DNA of 64,000 nucleotides from Buxus sempervirens (taxonomy: Eukaryota > Streptophyta > Magnoliopsida > Buxales > Buxaceae), in the NCBI GenBank assembly GCA_947561395.2, contig OX387186.1, positions 42,675,220 to 42,739,219 of the forward strand, given 5' to 3'. Made by a program: the position numbers and the translations under genes. Below are positions 33,620 to 47,172 of the stretch, in pieces; the stretch's first letter is position 1, and every line of letters begins with the position of its first letter. Under the pieces are notes generated by a model. That model saw only the letters and a program-made list of their open reading frames with translations, was not told where the DNA came from and ran no database searches.

Positions 33620-34782
33620 TGAAAAACACAGTTTAGACTCTAAATCACCTAGAGGGGGGTGAATAGGTGAAACCGATTGCGGAATAAAATTTCTATCAAT
33701 TAAAAACAAGTTCTTAATTAATAGGCATGCACAAGTCTAAGCACTTAACAATTCATCACACAAAATTGCAAAATAGAGAAGAGACAACACAAGCAATTTT
33801 GGTGACGAAGGGAAAACTCTAAGAGAACTCTCAAAGAGAAAAACCCTCCGGGCGATAAGGTGCCACCTCTGAAAATCACTATAAGAAGAAGACTTACAAT
33901 AGTGGTTCAGACGACCCAATACTGACTCTGACTCACAATGTAAATATCTGGAGAACTCTTCAGATTTGCATCCTTGCAACGATCCAGAACTCTGAATATC
34001 TTCTTAGTGAAGCGCTAAACGAACTCGCTCAGCAACCGTAGGAACTCCCATGAGCAAACTCTCCTACCTGGAACTCCAAAGTAGAAAAGAAAAGATTAAG
34101 AAAGGTTTTGATGGCTCAAAGAAGGAGAAGGAAGAGGAAGAAGATCTCTTGCTCTCACACACGTTTTAAGGGTTCTCTAAAACGTCTTGGGTAACCCCCA
34201 CAATAACCTAGACACTCCTTAAATAGATTGGGAGAAGGTAGAAGAAGAAAAGGAAACAAATCAGAAAAGATTGGACTTCTAAAACTGAAGTTTGTTAATG
34301 AACGTTCGAACGCTCAGCGAACGTGGCTCGAACGTTCAAGGCAAAAACTCACTTTTCTTTTTCTCGTTCGAACCGTCAGAAAATGAGAGGCGAACGCTGC
34401 TCTCTGGTTTCTCTGTGGAACTTCATCGGTCAAACGGTCAGCTAACGCTCAGCGAACGCTGCTCTCTGGTTTCTCTGAGTGTCACCACCAGTCGAACGTT
34501 CAGTGAACGTTCAGCTCACGCTGCTCTCGGGTTTCTCTGTGTGTCACCACCGGTCGAACGTTCAGCGAACGTTCAGCTCACGCTGCTCTCGGGTTTCTCT
34601 GTATGTCACTAACGGTCGAACGGTCGGCGAACGTTCAGCGAACGTTGGTCGTAACTTTATCAAATTTACTCCGATCAAAACCCTGTTTGAACCGCAATAC
34701 CTATAACCTATCCCAAATACTTTGACAATATTCTTAAGACCTTTTTGACACGGAATAAAGCCAAAACAAAATAATCCTTACA
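33620..34782 (+). mobile_element. Solo LTR in unit B only
   Basis: A 1163-bp LTR, TGAAAAACACAG to TAATCCTTACA, with a perfect CTTAG duplication (33615-33619 and 34783-34787). The empty site is seen in unit C near 53005. The words cacctagagggg and gtgaataggtga near the start recall copia LTRs of the SIRE group, from memory. A tandem repeat lies at 34392-34650. Confidence 0.85.
34392..34650. repeat. Minisatellite of about 65-75 bp in the solo LTR
   Basis: About four units built from cgaacgctgctctc, ggtttctctg, gtgtcacca and then gtcgaacgttcagcgaacg; the AACGTT word is palindromic. The units show a duplicated cluster in the LTR. Confidence 0.75.
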
Positions 34783-34787
34783 CTTAG

Positions 34788-35434
34788 GAATGGAAAATTT
34801 AATTAATTAAATAAATACTAACCTTACTTCTATATGGAAAAGACAAATATTTATATGAAATGAGTGATTTTATGGAAAATGCCTTCTCCATTATAATCTT
34901 TGGTTACTTTTCCTTCTTTAAGTACTCAAAATAATATGTGAATTGTATTATCTTTTTATATTTGTATGTATTGAATAATTTTTTATCATGTTACATCCTA
35001 ATTGGTGTTTTAATTCAAAAATTCTAATTTTACTTTACCATAAAATGTTTTCAAATGCAATTCTCTTTGCATTTAAATTGGGTTGGCCCAAACCCAACCC
35101 AAAACAAAGAAATAATTTTAGGGTTGGATTTGGGCTCAAGGAGTTAGGGTTTAGAGCAGGCCAAGGTAAGATTAGGCCAACTTTCACATTGGGTTGAGCT
35201 CGAACTCATTGAAACCCGGACCAAGCTACCCTACTTACAAACTCTACATAACATAGCCACAAAAATATAGCAAACTTAATTTTGAACAAATTGAAATAAA
35301 TGAAAAGGCAAATATGGTGGACTCAATAATTATTAATTATTAAAAATGAATTTATCTTAAAAAATTCAACAAAGCCTGCTTAACGAAAATCCCATTTTTT
35401 TAGTTTGTCTGATGGCAACAAGGCAGGTTTTGGT
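34788..35434. other. Spacer in unit B
   Basis: No gene; non-coding sequence shared with unit C (53011-53652), including GGGTTGGG-type words at 35075-35230. Confidence 0.5.
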
Positions 35435-36038
35435 TAGGGGTGGCAATGGCAAGGCTCAGGCTGGGCCAAGGTAATGGCATAACACAACCTATGTAGGACT
35501 AAGCTCGGCTCGTCCCTACATCGGGCCTAGGAGTGATTCTCCAAGCTCGACCCTACAAATTTGTACTAAGCCCAAGCTCGACCCTTCTCTATTTCTTTTT
35601 AATAACAAATATATATATTGCTTAACAATAATTGTTTGTTTTCTAATTTTAATAAACTTAATAAATCTTGTGAATATATATATACACACACACAAAATAA
35701 TTTAATAAATAATAATCCATACAAACTACACTTATTATTACATTAAACTTATTATACAATCATAAAAAATATTCAAACACTATCACAACAACCTTTTATG
35801 TGAAATTTATATCTAGAAACCTATATAAATAGTGTACAAATATTCCTAAACAAGTAATTAAATCTTTAGAATGTTGGGCAAGGTTGGAATGGGCAATGAA
35901 TGTCTCAACCCAAGCCTGTGCTTACAATTCATATGACCCTTGAATATGAGGCCCGACTTGGCCCTACAAGCTCAAAACCTTGCCCAAGCCCCGTCAAATA
36001 TTGGGCTAGGCAGGTCACCTGGCCCATTGCCACCCTTA
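35435..36038. mobile_element. hAT MITE, unit B copy
   Basis: A 604-bp element with terminal inverted repeats TAGGGGTGGCAATGG / CCATTGCCACCCTTA and a perfect 8-bp target duplication GTTTTGGT (35427-35434 and 36039-36046). The length, termini and 8-bp duplication indicate a hAT-type non-autonomous element. Its twin is at 53653-54256. Confidence 0.85.
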
Positions 36039-36698
36039 GTTTTGGTGAACATGAACCAGCCCCCATAGGATTCTAGCCAATACGAAACCTAACCCGGCCT
36101 TGTCAAGTAATTAATGGGGCAAGGTTTAGTATAGAATGCAAAACAAGTGTTTATTAACCAGAATATATGTGTGTGTACATATATACATATAGATATTTAT
36201 GTATGTATGTATGTATGTATTAATAAAATACATATTTTTGTATATGATATATATGGAAATGATATTAAAATAAGTAAAAATAGATATTCTAATATATGAA
36301 GATTATGTTCAAGGCGGGTTGGGCAATACCTGAAACCGCGCCATCCTTAATTCTTGATACAAATTTTGATTTACTTATATTCGTGTAAATGGTTATTTTA
36401 GTTCATCCTAATTTTTTTCCATATTTTTCTTACAGGATCGTTATGTATGTATTTTTCTTTATTTTTAAAAATGTTTTAAAAATATCTTTATTATTTATAT
36501 TCTTTATTTTGATAGTTAACAAAATGTTTAAAATACACAATTAATTGTATGCCTTAAAATTTTATTTACATGGTTGCATAAACTAATGAATTTTATGCGT
36601 ATTAGTTAATTCAACAAAATGTGCATAAATTAAAAATGAATTAACCTCGAACATAAAATTATTATACAAAAATGAGGAGACTCAATCCATATATATAG

Positions 36699-36779
<81 letters not shown>

Positions 36780-37734
36780 ACTATTAAATGCGTGAACTAT
36801 TTTCCATTTCCTTCTATCAAAAATATTCTTCCCTATAGTCATTAACTTCACTTATTTATCTATTTAAAAAATTTTCTAGTAGAAACATAAAAAGTAAATT
36901 ACTAACCACACAACGTTACATGTTTATTGTTATCTTATAAACTACTTATTTACTTAAAAGAATTCTAATAAAAATACTAGGGGAGGCACATGCACTACTG
37001 CACGTTGATATATGTGATTATCTTGACCCAAGAGCTGTAAATTTAACCTGGACTACCCAAAGCCTGCCCAACCCAACCTGAATAAAAGCTCGAATTGAGC
37101 AATGAGTTTGGGTTTAGGTTGGGCTTCACTTTTGGCCTGAAGTCAAGTTTGGATTGGGTTCGAGTTCAAGCTATATAACCCGAATTTAATGTTGACTTTA
37201 TGTACACACTCTCATGTAGAGATTAGATATGTATATATATATTTACCATTGTTTTCTTTTGTTTAACATTGTCTTTATAGTTATTCAATCAACTATTAAA
37301 CATAAATTTATTAACTTGTGCTTACAAATTTATGAATTTATTCTCAAATACATTATTTTGTACCCGGATACATACACATATATGTTACAATGAATGTGAT
37401 ATTTGGGCGGACATCCTCTATAAGAAATATTATGCAAAACCACAAATATAGTGGGACAGTATTATATTTAAAAAATAATTTTTTAAAGAAACAAATTGAT
37501 TAAGTTTTCTTTTCTTTTTTAACAAAATTGAAGGGACTAATCAAGAGGCATTTATAACATTTGCATTTATAACAAACGAACATAAAAGTATGCTAACAGA
37601 CGATTTAATTAACGACAGTAAAAATTGAAAAAAATTCAAAAATTTACATTTTGTTTGGGCCAACCCGAACCTAGCCCAAACTCACATAATAATATTTGGG
37701 TTGGGTTCGGGTTTAATGAGTTTGGGTTAGGGCG
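36039..37734. other. AT-rich spacer of unit B after the hAT MITE
   Basis: No gene seen. Contains GGGTTGGG-type words at 37020-37190 and 37655-37740 and a GA microsatellite. Confidence 0.5.
36707..36777 (+). repeat. (AG)n microsatellite, about 71 bp
   Basis: An uninterrupted AG run. In unit C the same place (54915-54935) has only a short run, so it expanded or contracted after duplication. The 73-codon frame here encodes only SL repeats. Confidence 0.9.
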
Positions 37735-38531
37735 GGCCAATGACTAGGTTATCTCTTACCAGCCCATGCGTGGGTGCTCCACTTGGGGTGATGACCATAT
37801 TCTAGGTTCTACCTGTGAGTCGTGAGGTGGCAAAATGGTTGAGGGTGGCTATCCCGATTAACAGACACATTAATCCATGAGTCCTGCAAAGACACTATTA
37901 TATTGAGATTTGTTTTATTATAATGAACTGTTTCTTCACATGGATTTGATATGGTTTAGACACAAAGCACATGAGCATGTTTCTTTTTTTTATTTGAAAA
38001 TTTCATAAAATATTTCTTACTATGCATTTTGCTACTTGCTGGGACATTAGTCTCACTCATGCTTTGTTTTTATCGGTTTTGTTTTCAAATCTTGCTGGTG
38101 AGCCACGTACTGGGCAGATTTAAGAGTGACCGGGAGTATAGACCGAAGGATTATTTCCACCCGACGTAGGCATTCTCATTATGACAATCATGGGCTTGTT
38201 ATATTTTTGGACTAGTTTGATGTATTTTGGACTGAAGGATTAATTTTTGTATATGACTATATGAGAGAAGGAGAGATTGTGAGTTTCAAGTTACCCTGTT
38301 GTTCATGATCCTTATAATTACCAATGATGCACCAGTTTATATGCACAGGGGATATTATTTTGGATTGGATGGCCTATGTACGCACACAACCACCTTTCCT
38401 TGTCTAGTGCACTCTGATAAATTGTCTTATATTGCTATATCTTTGTTTATTAGGTTCTTGTAGGCCCATATGTAGTGCTCAGGGATGGGTTTGGTGCCTT
38501 TAATGAGCAGACCCTATTCCGGGGCGCTGCA
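37735..38531 (-). mobile_element. LTR remnant, start of unit C
   Basis: A degraded LTR-type fragment, minus orientation, ending ggggcgctgca at 38531 (compare the family start TGTAGCGCCCCGG). Close copies: 61476-62272 and, split, 7744-7934 with 11286-11625. It resembles the minus strand of the 55900 LTR around 56270-56500. Confidence 0.65.
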
Positions 38532-40058
38532 TTTACTTTGTTTATTAATAAGCATGTTATAGACAATCGCTGAAACCAAATCAAGCATCAAACCAAATCA
38601 TTCTTCTTTTACTTTTTTTCTACCTATGTATAACCATTTAATATCAATATTATATTTTCTTGTCATTGCCATGAGTGTAATAAAATGCGACCAAATTAAA
38701 GAAATCCTATTTACTGTTATTTTAAATAATTTTAATTAAATAATATAAATCAAAATTATTAACAATAATAATTTCGTGTATTTACTCACTTTTCTTGAAT
38801 ATATAATTCAAGAATTACATATACTCTTTAATAAAATAATTTCAATTAAATAAAGTAAAATTATTGCAAACAAAAATTTTGTATTTAGAATATTAAGTAA
38901 GAGAATTATAATTCTAAATTTTTTACTTCCACTTTAATAAAACAATAATATAATCTTAATTAAAATTTAAACCTCAAATTTTCTTTTCCAAAATAATTAC
39001 AATTAAAATAATTATAGTCATTTTAATAATCATTAACAAATTAATAAGAGATTATTTAAAATATTAATTAATAATGCATAGGAAACTTTTAATTTTAATT
39101 AAAGATTTTTTTTTCCAATAAATATTACCATCATTCATCTTACAATACTTCTTCTCCAATACTTAACTAAAAGTATTTTAACTTACAAGAATTTTATTTT
39201 AAAGAATTTTTGGTTATATATATAATTTCAAAATGACCTTTTTTTGTTATTGCTTTGAATCTAATAAAATCATACTAAATTAGATAAACCACAATGACAT
39301 TTATGTAAGAGAATTTTAATTCAATAATATAGACTTGAATTATTAATAACAATGACTTCGTGCATTTATCCACTTGTAGAATATAGATTTTAAAAATTAC
39401 TTTTATTTATCTAAATAAATTTTAAATAAAATAAGACAAAGAAAAAAAAAAGACAATGACTAAGAAAATTAATCAATAAATTATATAATGAATATAATTT
39501 TTACTATGATGATATTTGTTTAATGAAATTGGAAGAAAATAGAGGACTTCACCTATAATTTTATGATTGATTTTATATTATTTTATTAAAATTAACATTA
39601 TCCTTTCTTGACGCATTAAAATTAGCCTTTACCCTTTCTTGACTCCCACTAGCAAATCTTAATGAAAAAAGAATATCATCCTATCATAAACATAAACAAT
39701 TTTCTAAGTAATATGAAATTATTTTAATTTTCACTTAATAATGAAGGATGATATTTTTATTTTGTCTGTATCTTATATTTTTAGTAATAATGATTTCTTA
39801 TATCAGTATAATTTTTATTTTTTATATTATTTTCATTGAAAGAATCTTTATGCTTCTGAGTTTAATTAGTTTAAATATATGTTGCAAAAAAAAATTTTTT
39901 ATTTTGTAATAAAGCAATCTATTTAAAAAACTTATATATTGACCGTATTAAAATAAATTCTTTTTACTTTGTATATATATATAATTCTCAATTTTTATTA
40001 CGTTTATATTAAAGAATTAAGAACATTTTATATATATTTATTTATACATCTATATCTA

Positions 40059-40148
<90 letters not shown>

Positions 40149-40258
40149 TTAGAAATTAGAATTATTAAAATTATTAGTAGTTAAATACGTGTCAGAGAAG
40201 AACTCTAGCTACAAGCCAACAGTTGAGTAGTTTATTTATTTAGATATAGAATATAATA
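38532..40258. other. AT-rich spacer upstream of SKP1-C
   Basis: Non-coding DNA shared with units A and D. A long (AT)n run is at 40062-40146. No gene seen. Confidence 0.7.
40062..40146. repeat. (AT)n microsatellite
   Basis: About 85 bp of pure AT repeat; shorter in units A and D. Confidence 0.9.
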
Positions 40259-40430
40259 GAATTGCTGAATTCGCATTGGAGAAGAACTCAACAATATGCT
40301 TTTATAAAATTACTAAATTCGTGTTGGAAAAGAACTCTACAAGCGTAGTTTATTTTTTTAGATATAGAGTATAGATAGAATTGCTAAATTAGTGTTGGAG
40401 AAGAACTCGACAAGCTGCTTTTATAAATAG
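40259..40430 (+). promoter_or_regulatory. Triplicated promoter motif with TATA box, SKP1-C
   Basis: Three copies of the attgctgaattcgcattgg / attgctaaattcgtgttgg module, with TATAAAT at 40422-40428, 105 bases before the ATG. Confidence 0.6.
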
Positions 40431-40526
40431 AGATATAGATCTTCGTTTGCGATCCATCCAAATTCCAATTTTCCATCTGCTTGCTTTTGAGAGTGCCGTT
40501 TCAGGAAAAGAGATTTTTTCACTCAC

Positions 40527-40946
40527 ATGGCTTCTTCGTCTTCTTCTGAACCGAAGACAGTCACTCTAGTACTACCCGATGGAGAGATTTTTGAAGTTGA
40601 AGAAAAGTTTGCCTTTCAATCTGATCTAATCAAGTTCTTTTGCGAGGCCAGAAACACCAACAGAATCACACTTTGGAAACGCTTTACATGGAAGAAAAAG
40701 GTCTTGGAAAAAGTGTTCAATTATTGCAAAGAAAACGATCCTGTGAAGCTGAAGAAGAGCGAAGAAGATCTCGAGAGACTCAACGCTGAGTTTCTGAATG
40801 TAGGTGATGATGATGAGTTCTTTTATCTTAGGACTACTGTATGTATTCTCTGTATCCAGAGCTTAATGGATTTGACGTTGCCCAAGTTCGAGGAGAAGGT
40901 GAAGGAGAAGGTTCGAAAGGATCAGCCAGGGCGCCCTTCCAACTGA
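40527..40946 (+). CDS. SKP1-like protein, copy C
   Basis: A 139-residue protein almost identical to copy B, with Phe, Ala-Arg and Lys at the positions that differ. It has an N-terminal Ser-rich stretch, a POZ fold at about 10-75 (residues such as FEVEE and NYCKEN), a short start of the SKP1 dimerisation part, and a lysine-rich end instead of the F-box-binding helices. It is the best preserved of the three visible copies; nothing shows which are transcribed. As a POZ-only protein it could occupy CUL1 without recruiting F-box proteins, which is inference. Confidence 0.75.
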   Translation: MASSSSSEPKTVTLVLPDGEIFEVEEKFAFQSDLIKFFCEARNTNRITLWKRFTWKKKVLEKVFNYCKENDPVKLKKSEEDLERLNAEFLNVGDDDEFFYLRTTVCILCIQSLMDLTLPKFEEKVKEKVRKDQPGRPSN

Positions 40947-42198
40947 AATTTTTTGGGATTTCAGATCAGTTTCTTGGGATCTTTTTCTATTCTAAAGTCA
41001 GTTCAGGGATGTTAGTAGATACGGTTACTTCTTCACTTGGTTTCGGTTTAGATTTCATATATATATATATTATAAATGAATTAAGCGGGTTTTAGGAAAT
41101 TGAGAAAACATGGTTTGTAATCGGATGTAGAATACTGGAAATATGGTAAACTAGCAATGTGATCCGTGCAAACACGTTCAATAATAATAATACTTTAGTT
41201 TAATGAACTTCAGATTTTTGTTTCTCTGATAAAATTCTGCTTAATTGAAAAAGGGTCAATGAGGGTCTTGAAAATAAAGTTTGATGTAGCCAGGGAGAAA
41301 CATGATGTTGCAGACTTCTATTTTCAACAGAAAATAATATGCTTAGAGCTTCTTTGAAAATAAAAAATTTATGTAGACAGGGCAAAACATGATGTGCTGC
41401 TATTTGCATGAGTATGGCACACGTACAAGAGATCATATTTAGCTAATCAAGCAATCATTAATTTGAAGTTGTGTTCAACCGCAATAAAACAGAGTTGATA
41501 ATATTTACAGCCACATGTTGATTATGTAGGAAATACATATAGGTTTCCCAGCAAGATAAAATGGTTATAGTCCTTGATATTTGCCACGCTTTTATTTTAT
41601 GGAAAAACTGAAATAAAAATAGGCATTTTGACTCCATTCAAACTTACTAAAAGAGTGAAGTAGTAGGAGTCCAAAACCATTCTGATTTGGTCTGGATTGA
41701 CATCAATCAATAACGAAATCGAGGTTTGTATCTGTCAATCCAAAATGTAATTAAACTGAAATGATTAACATCAAACCAATAAAAAGCCAAATTGAGACAG
41801 CAACCCAGGACCCAACCAAATTATTTTGGGTTACAGATTTTGGAACCAAAACCAAACACCAACCAAAGCAAACCCATAATCAATTTGAGTCTGTTGGTTC
41901 TTGGTTTTGATAGAATAGAACCAAGTCTCTTTATATATAGTATAGATAATACTTCAGATTTTTTTCCCTGATAAAATTCTGCTTGATTAAAATTCCGATA
42001 AAAGGGTTAATGAGGGTCTTGAAATTAAAGTTTGATGTAAGTTTTGCCCAACCCGCCCAAAGCCCACCCAACCTAGCCTGAACTAAGACTTTAGGTTGGG
42101 TTTGGGTTAAGCCCGAACTTAATTGTAAGCCTAAAGTTAAGTTTGGGTTGGGCTTGTGTTCATTGCTATGTGGCCCAAAAAACCCGAACTAAAGATAT
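40947..42198. other. Spacer between SKP1-C and the MULE
   Basis: Non-coding; contains a shorter (AT)n run, the 247-base stretch missing from copy A (40901-41147) and the 430-base stretch missing from copy B. Confidence 0.55.
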
Positions 42199-43079
42199 GG
42201 AAAAGGGTCACTTTTAGAGAATATTTATAAATACATGCTGCTAAGATCCTAAATTGCAGAAACAATTTACCTTTCAAATTTAATTGCTCTGCAAGGTTAG
42301 TGGACTTTTGACCTTTTGCAAATGACAAAATTGCCCCTGGTTATAAGAGTGGGAAAGAGAGAAAAACACATGAAGACCTTCTTCCCCAAAATCCCTTCGC
42401 TCAAAAACAATGTCGGAACTAGAAGCTTCAAGGGTGTGTCGGACGCCATTTGTGTTCCTCTCTTACTCACCGTTGGAACGAGAACCTTCAAGGGAATGGC
42501 ACCCTAATTGCAATATAGACTATGTAACATCCCAAAATTTTCTAATTTGGTACTTGGACTAATTAAAATGTTTTCTATTAATTAAAATTCTAATTTATAA
42601 GATTCATGATAATTAAGGGGCATGATTATTTCAGTGGATTAGTAATTACCAGACATATAATTATATGCAAGATGATTCCTAATTGATTTTGATGAATTCT
42701 AATGATTTTTAACAATTTATTATGAATTTATTAGTATTTATTGGATTTGTAATTGATTTTATTGGGATTTAATTAGCTTTAAAAGTGTTTAACTTTAGGT
42801 AAGTTAGATAAAGGGTTTAAAGTATGGTCTTAGGGTCTTTGGGTGTGGACCTTAGTGCAACTTTTGCAAGTCGGTGGTTTGTAGGAGGAATTGTTGAGGG
42901 ATTAGGAGGGACTGGTGTAAGGGCGATACATTATATCACCTCTAATAGAGTATGTGTCGAATCCTCCTGATCATAGAGATAGCAGGTGTTAGAATAGAGA
43001 GAACAGGTGTTTAGTATAAGTGTCGAATTCTCTATTCCTCTATTCCTTTTCTGTGTTCTGCCAGATTCTATGGCTCTAT

Positions 43080-46000
43080 TGTAACGCCCCGGATCCAAGT
43101 TACATAGAGAAACCGTAACTTATCACCGAAGGTTAAAATATAACCCAGGATAGCAAATCAGAGTGAAGGAAACAGGAATAAAACAATAACTAAATAATCA
43201 GAGTGCACTATAACCCAAGCTCATCAATAAAAAAAAATACTATAACCCCAGGCTAACTCACATGAACCAAGCATATACCCACTGGTGCCGTCCTTACCAA
43301 AATCTGAAAACAAAACAAAACAAAACGTAATGAGATACGAATATCCCAGTAAGCAGCACATGCATGCTAAAATACAATTTATCAGTTCTAAAACATGATA
43401 CAGTTGTAAATCATGCAACAATAGCGATAACACCTCAATTCCGAATAATCCGAGTAATTCAACAGTACTCCAATCAATCAGTATAAATGCAGAAATAATC
43501 CAGTCCAACAAATATATATGTAACATCAAATCAACAGTTGATAAGTCGCTGCAGGACTCATGAAATAAGACTGTCTTTAACTAGGTAATGCCAGTGTTCA
43601 CTATGCCACCTCCCGGCTTAGGTGCGATATGCCGAGTACACGATCATCGTCTTATTGCGGGAGAACCCACCCAGTACAGTGATGGGTTGGCATGTACTAA
43701 TCCAGTCACAGTCCGAGTACACGATAAAATGAGGGATAGCCGCAGCCAGCCGAGTACACGATCAGGCCTCACTGAGTACACAGTGGAAACGCGTGCGTGA
43801 ACAAAGTATTACAACTAGCAAAGAACAATCCTTTCCACTAACTAGCTCCTAACATGGATCCATATCGAGCTATGCCCACTAGACTCTAAAATCAAAATCA
43901 ACCGTGAAATCTAGTAAGCACAACTCATATCAATCTCAATCACAACATCCCGAGATACACGGGGCATCTCCGAGATACACGGAGGTAACAACATCCCGAG
44001 ATACACGGGGCATCACAAAACCCCCACTCCAAGTACATGGAGGATAACCAATTCCAAACCAAAAAAATCAAACATCCATATTCAATTTAAAAACCTCTTT
44101 CCACAGAATCCGCGTAAAACCAGTTCGATGTAAAAATTACATAATCATGGCAATTCTGTCTAATCCAAAATGAAATCCAATGATAATAATCAAGGTTTAA
44201 CCAATTTCACAATATCAGAATTTTTATAAGCACAATTTGCCTAAATAATGAGTTTTATGAGTATTATCTTATAGTCTTTCAAATTTACTAATAAACTCCC
44301 TTACACTACTATTATCTCCAGCATTTTTCTCAACTTAAATTAACTACTAACTTTTATAATAGAGTACTCAATAGCCACAACACTGTGATTACCTCCAGCA
44401 GTCTCTTATACCAACTTATGATCTTCAAAATAACAATCTTAGATCCAAACCAACATAATATTAAATTCTGAAATTTCCATAAACTATGCACATCATCTGG
44501 TAACAAAATTTATCATTATATTTAGTTTACCAACTCTTTTAATTAATTTCCATAATATCCACCTAAAATACAAAATTTGATAAAAGTGTTGTTCTCAATT
44601 CAACTGATAATCTCCGAATGCTAAAATCAGATTTCAATCCTCAAAACAAATTCAGATATTGATTTTACTCTTGTTAAGCTCATACAGTAGGTTTTACTAG
44701 TAAAGCTATCCTTAATTCCCATGGGGATTTACCTTAGTTCACCCTTAATTAATATAAGTCCTTATTGCCTTCCTTTAGTACTCCCAATTCCTTTAAAAGC
44801 AACTCATTTATTTCCATTACTAAGTTTTCTACAATTATCTACTGATATGACTCCAACTTATTTTCAGATATGAGATCTCTTAAAGAAAAATTTATATGAA
44901 TTTTTCCTTAATTATCTAATGCTATAGAAATACCTATACATAAACCCTTAATGCTTCCCATTAACACTTCTAATGTATTCATGTAAAACCTGAAGATTTT
45001 CACCCTTTTAGTTAACTTAACTACAATAATTAACCTCTAATATGGCTCCAAACAATCTCAGATTCAATCTTAACCTAAAAAAAACATTCACATAACCTCT
45101 ACCTATGAATTCCCATGTACTGAAACATATATATATCATAACTAAAAATATTAACTAGTTTATTTAGACTAACACTTCATTTATGTTACCATTTCAGCTC
45201 CTAATTACTTGCTCCAATTTCCCCTCAGTCAATCTCAATTTAAACCCAGATGTAATCTGCTCCTTCATAAAATTCCTATAATGTACACCCCACATTCACA
45301 ATACTCTAAGAATGCTAAAACTATTACCTAATACTCTTGTTCCAATTCCTTTAATTGAAAACCCCAAATACCATCTCTCTTTACTCCTCCCAAAGCCCCT
45401 AGATTACCACTGATTATTTTCGCCAAAACAACTCTCAAAGTAGAATTTAATAGAAGTTTCATAATAGTTAAAATAGGCTGGTACTGAGCTGGCACTGACC
45501 TTGGCTCACCTGAAGTGGTTAGCGCCAGTCAGCCCTCCTTGTTTTAATGAACCAGGTCAGCAGCACTCATCAGTGGTAGGCGCCAAGACAAAATCTCACA
45601 AGTTATATTTTAAATAGAACTTCAAAAGCTACAGGAATAAGTTGGTTTCACCTGGGGTGCTGACCTTTGGATAGGTTGGTGCCAGGTAGCAGCAACCAGC
45701 AGTGCCTGGCGCCAAGACAAACTTGCATTGATCCATCATATTTACTGGTAACCCTTATACCATATCACAACACCTAATTACTTCATCTAAAATTTGTAAT
45801 TTGGATTAAAATTATAACCTACAGCTTCTACTACAACAGCCGCAGCTGTCTGAAAAAAAATGCTGCCCACCCCTTGGCGCCAGCAGATTTTTCCAGAACT
45901 TCCGCCACGTTTTGCTGATACACCCCAGGACTGAACTAGCTTATGAATTCTAAACCTTTTCTATCAGAAGCCTAACTCTCTAACAAGTGTTTTTGCAACA

Positions 46001-47172
46001 ATTCAAGTTTAATTGAAAACATTATCAGTTAATCAACTAACATAGCCGCCAGCTCCCCTCTTTAAAACAAAACCTGCAAGAACAATCTTAATACTTCTGT
46101 ATATATATGTAACCAGAGTAAGTTTATGTAACTTAGCAATTCCAGCAGATCAGAACTCCCTAGTTTAACCAGAAATCATATTGTAAATTCAATTGAATCT
46201 ATTTTAAGATTGTTCAAAACTGGGTGCCAGAAATCTGTTGGAACAGAGGTTCGTGTAATCTCTCATTCAAAACTAATTTTAAATTCAAATTGAAACAAAT
46301 AAAACTGATTAGATTGTGCTACTTACATCAGATGCAAATTCTAGTTTAATTGCTTTACAAAATCAAAGTCACAAATGTTAGCCGCCCATGTCATTTTCCT
46401 CAACCCAAATTTCAGAAATCAGCAAACTAAATTTCATAATCCCATACGACTGGTCTAGTTTTCTTCATTATTTCATCATCAACAATTCAATAATACTCTA
46501 TTTAAACAGTAACCATGCACGTGAATTTAATTTAATCAAATCTGCTACTGTCCAATTCTTTGGCGCCAGAAATTTAAAGAAAAACAGGGTTCGACTAATT
46601 TCATATTCAAGGCTGAACTATCTTTCAAATTAAATCATCTAAACCAAGGTAAATTATGCTACTTACCTGTTCCAGATTAGATCCAACACCGACAACAACC
46701 AGGAAGCAGATCTGGAGTTTTCCACGACCAAATCGTCACTTTAGATCTACTGAAACCAATCTGTAGATAGTCTGAACGAACTTCACAGCAGCACTGCTAC
46801 TCCATCTCTTCAGATTTCCAGATCAGCTTCTTTTCACCACTAATCTCCACCGAATCCAATCTGAATTTTTAGAAAACCTGAATCCTCCTCTCCATCCAAA
46901 CAACCATTCGACCCCTATTTATAGTTTTAAATCTGCCGCCCAGCACAATCTCTCTTTTCATGATCACCTGACACGCCTCTCCACCAAAACTCCCTATACC
47001 AGCAGAAGTAAACCACTACTCACCTATTATATTAAATTTCCCATCTGGTTTAACAAAAAAAAACCCCCTGGTTTGACTCCTTTCTCTTATCCGGAAAATT
47101 TTCCAACAATTAAAGAAATTAAACACCCATAAAAATCTGAATTTTAATTTTATTAAAATTCGGGATTTTACA
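43080..47172 (+). mobile_element. Solo LTR nested in the MULE LTR, TGTAACGCCCC family
   Basis: A 4093-bp sequence from TGTAACGCCCCGG to CGGGATTTTACA, with a perfect TCTAT duplication (43075-43079 and 47173-47177). The unit B sequence around 28920 is the empty site. It has no gag or pol and begins like the 19594 LTR, so it is most simply a long solo LTR; an internally deleted element is possible. It contains GAGTACACGAT and GAGATACACGG repeats (43618-44040) and TGGCGCCAG words (45485-45905). Confidence 0.75.
43618..44040. repeat. Short repeats GAGTACACGAT and GAGATACACGG
   Basis: Several imperfect repeats of two related words in the first quarter of the LTR. The place corresponds to arrays with other sequences in the 19594 and 55900 LTRs. 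Confidence 0.6.

Noticed and set aside
34292-34706. Two plus-strand frames with repeated LLSGFSV
   Set aside because: Products of the minisatellite in the 33620-34782 LTR.
33620-34782. A gene specific to unit B
   Set aside because: Clean CTTAG duplication and an empty site in unit C show it is a solo LTR.
39969-40184. Open frame rich in Ile-Tyr
   Set aside because: Translation of the (AT)n microsatellite.
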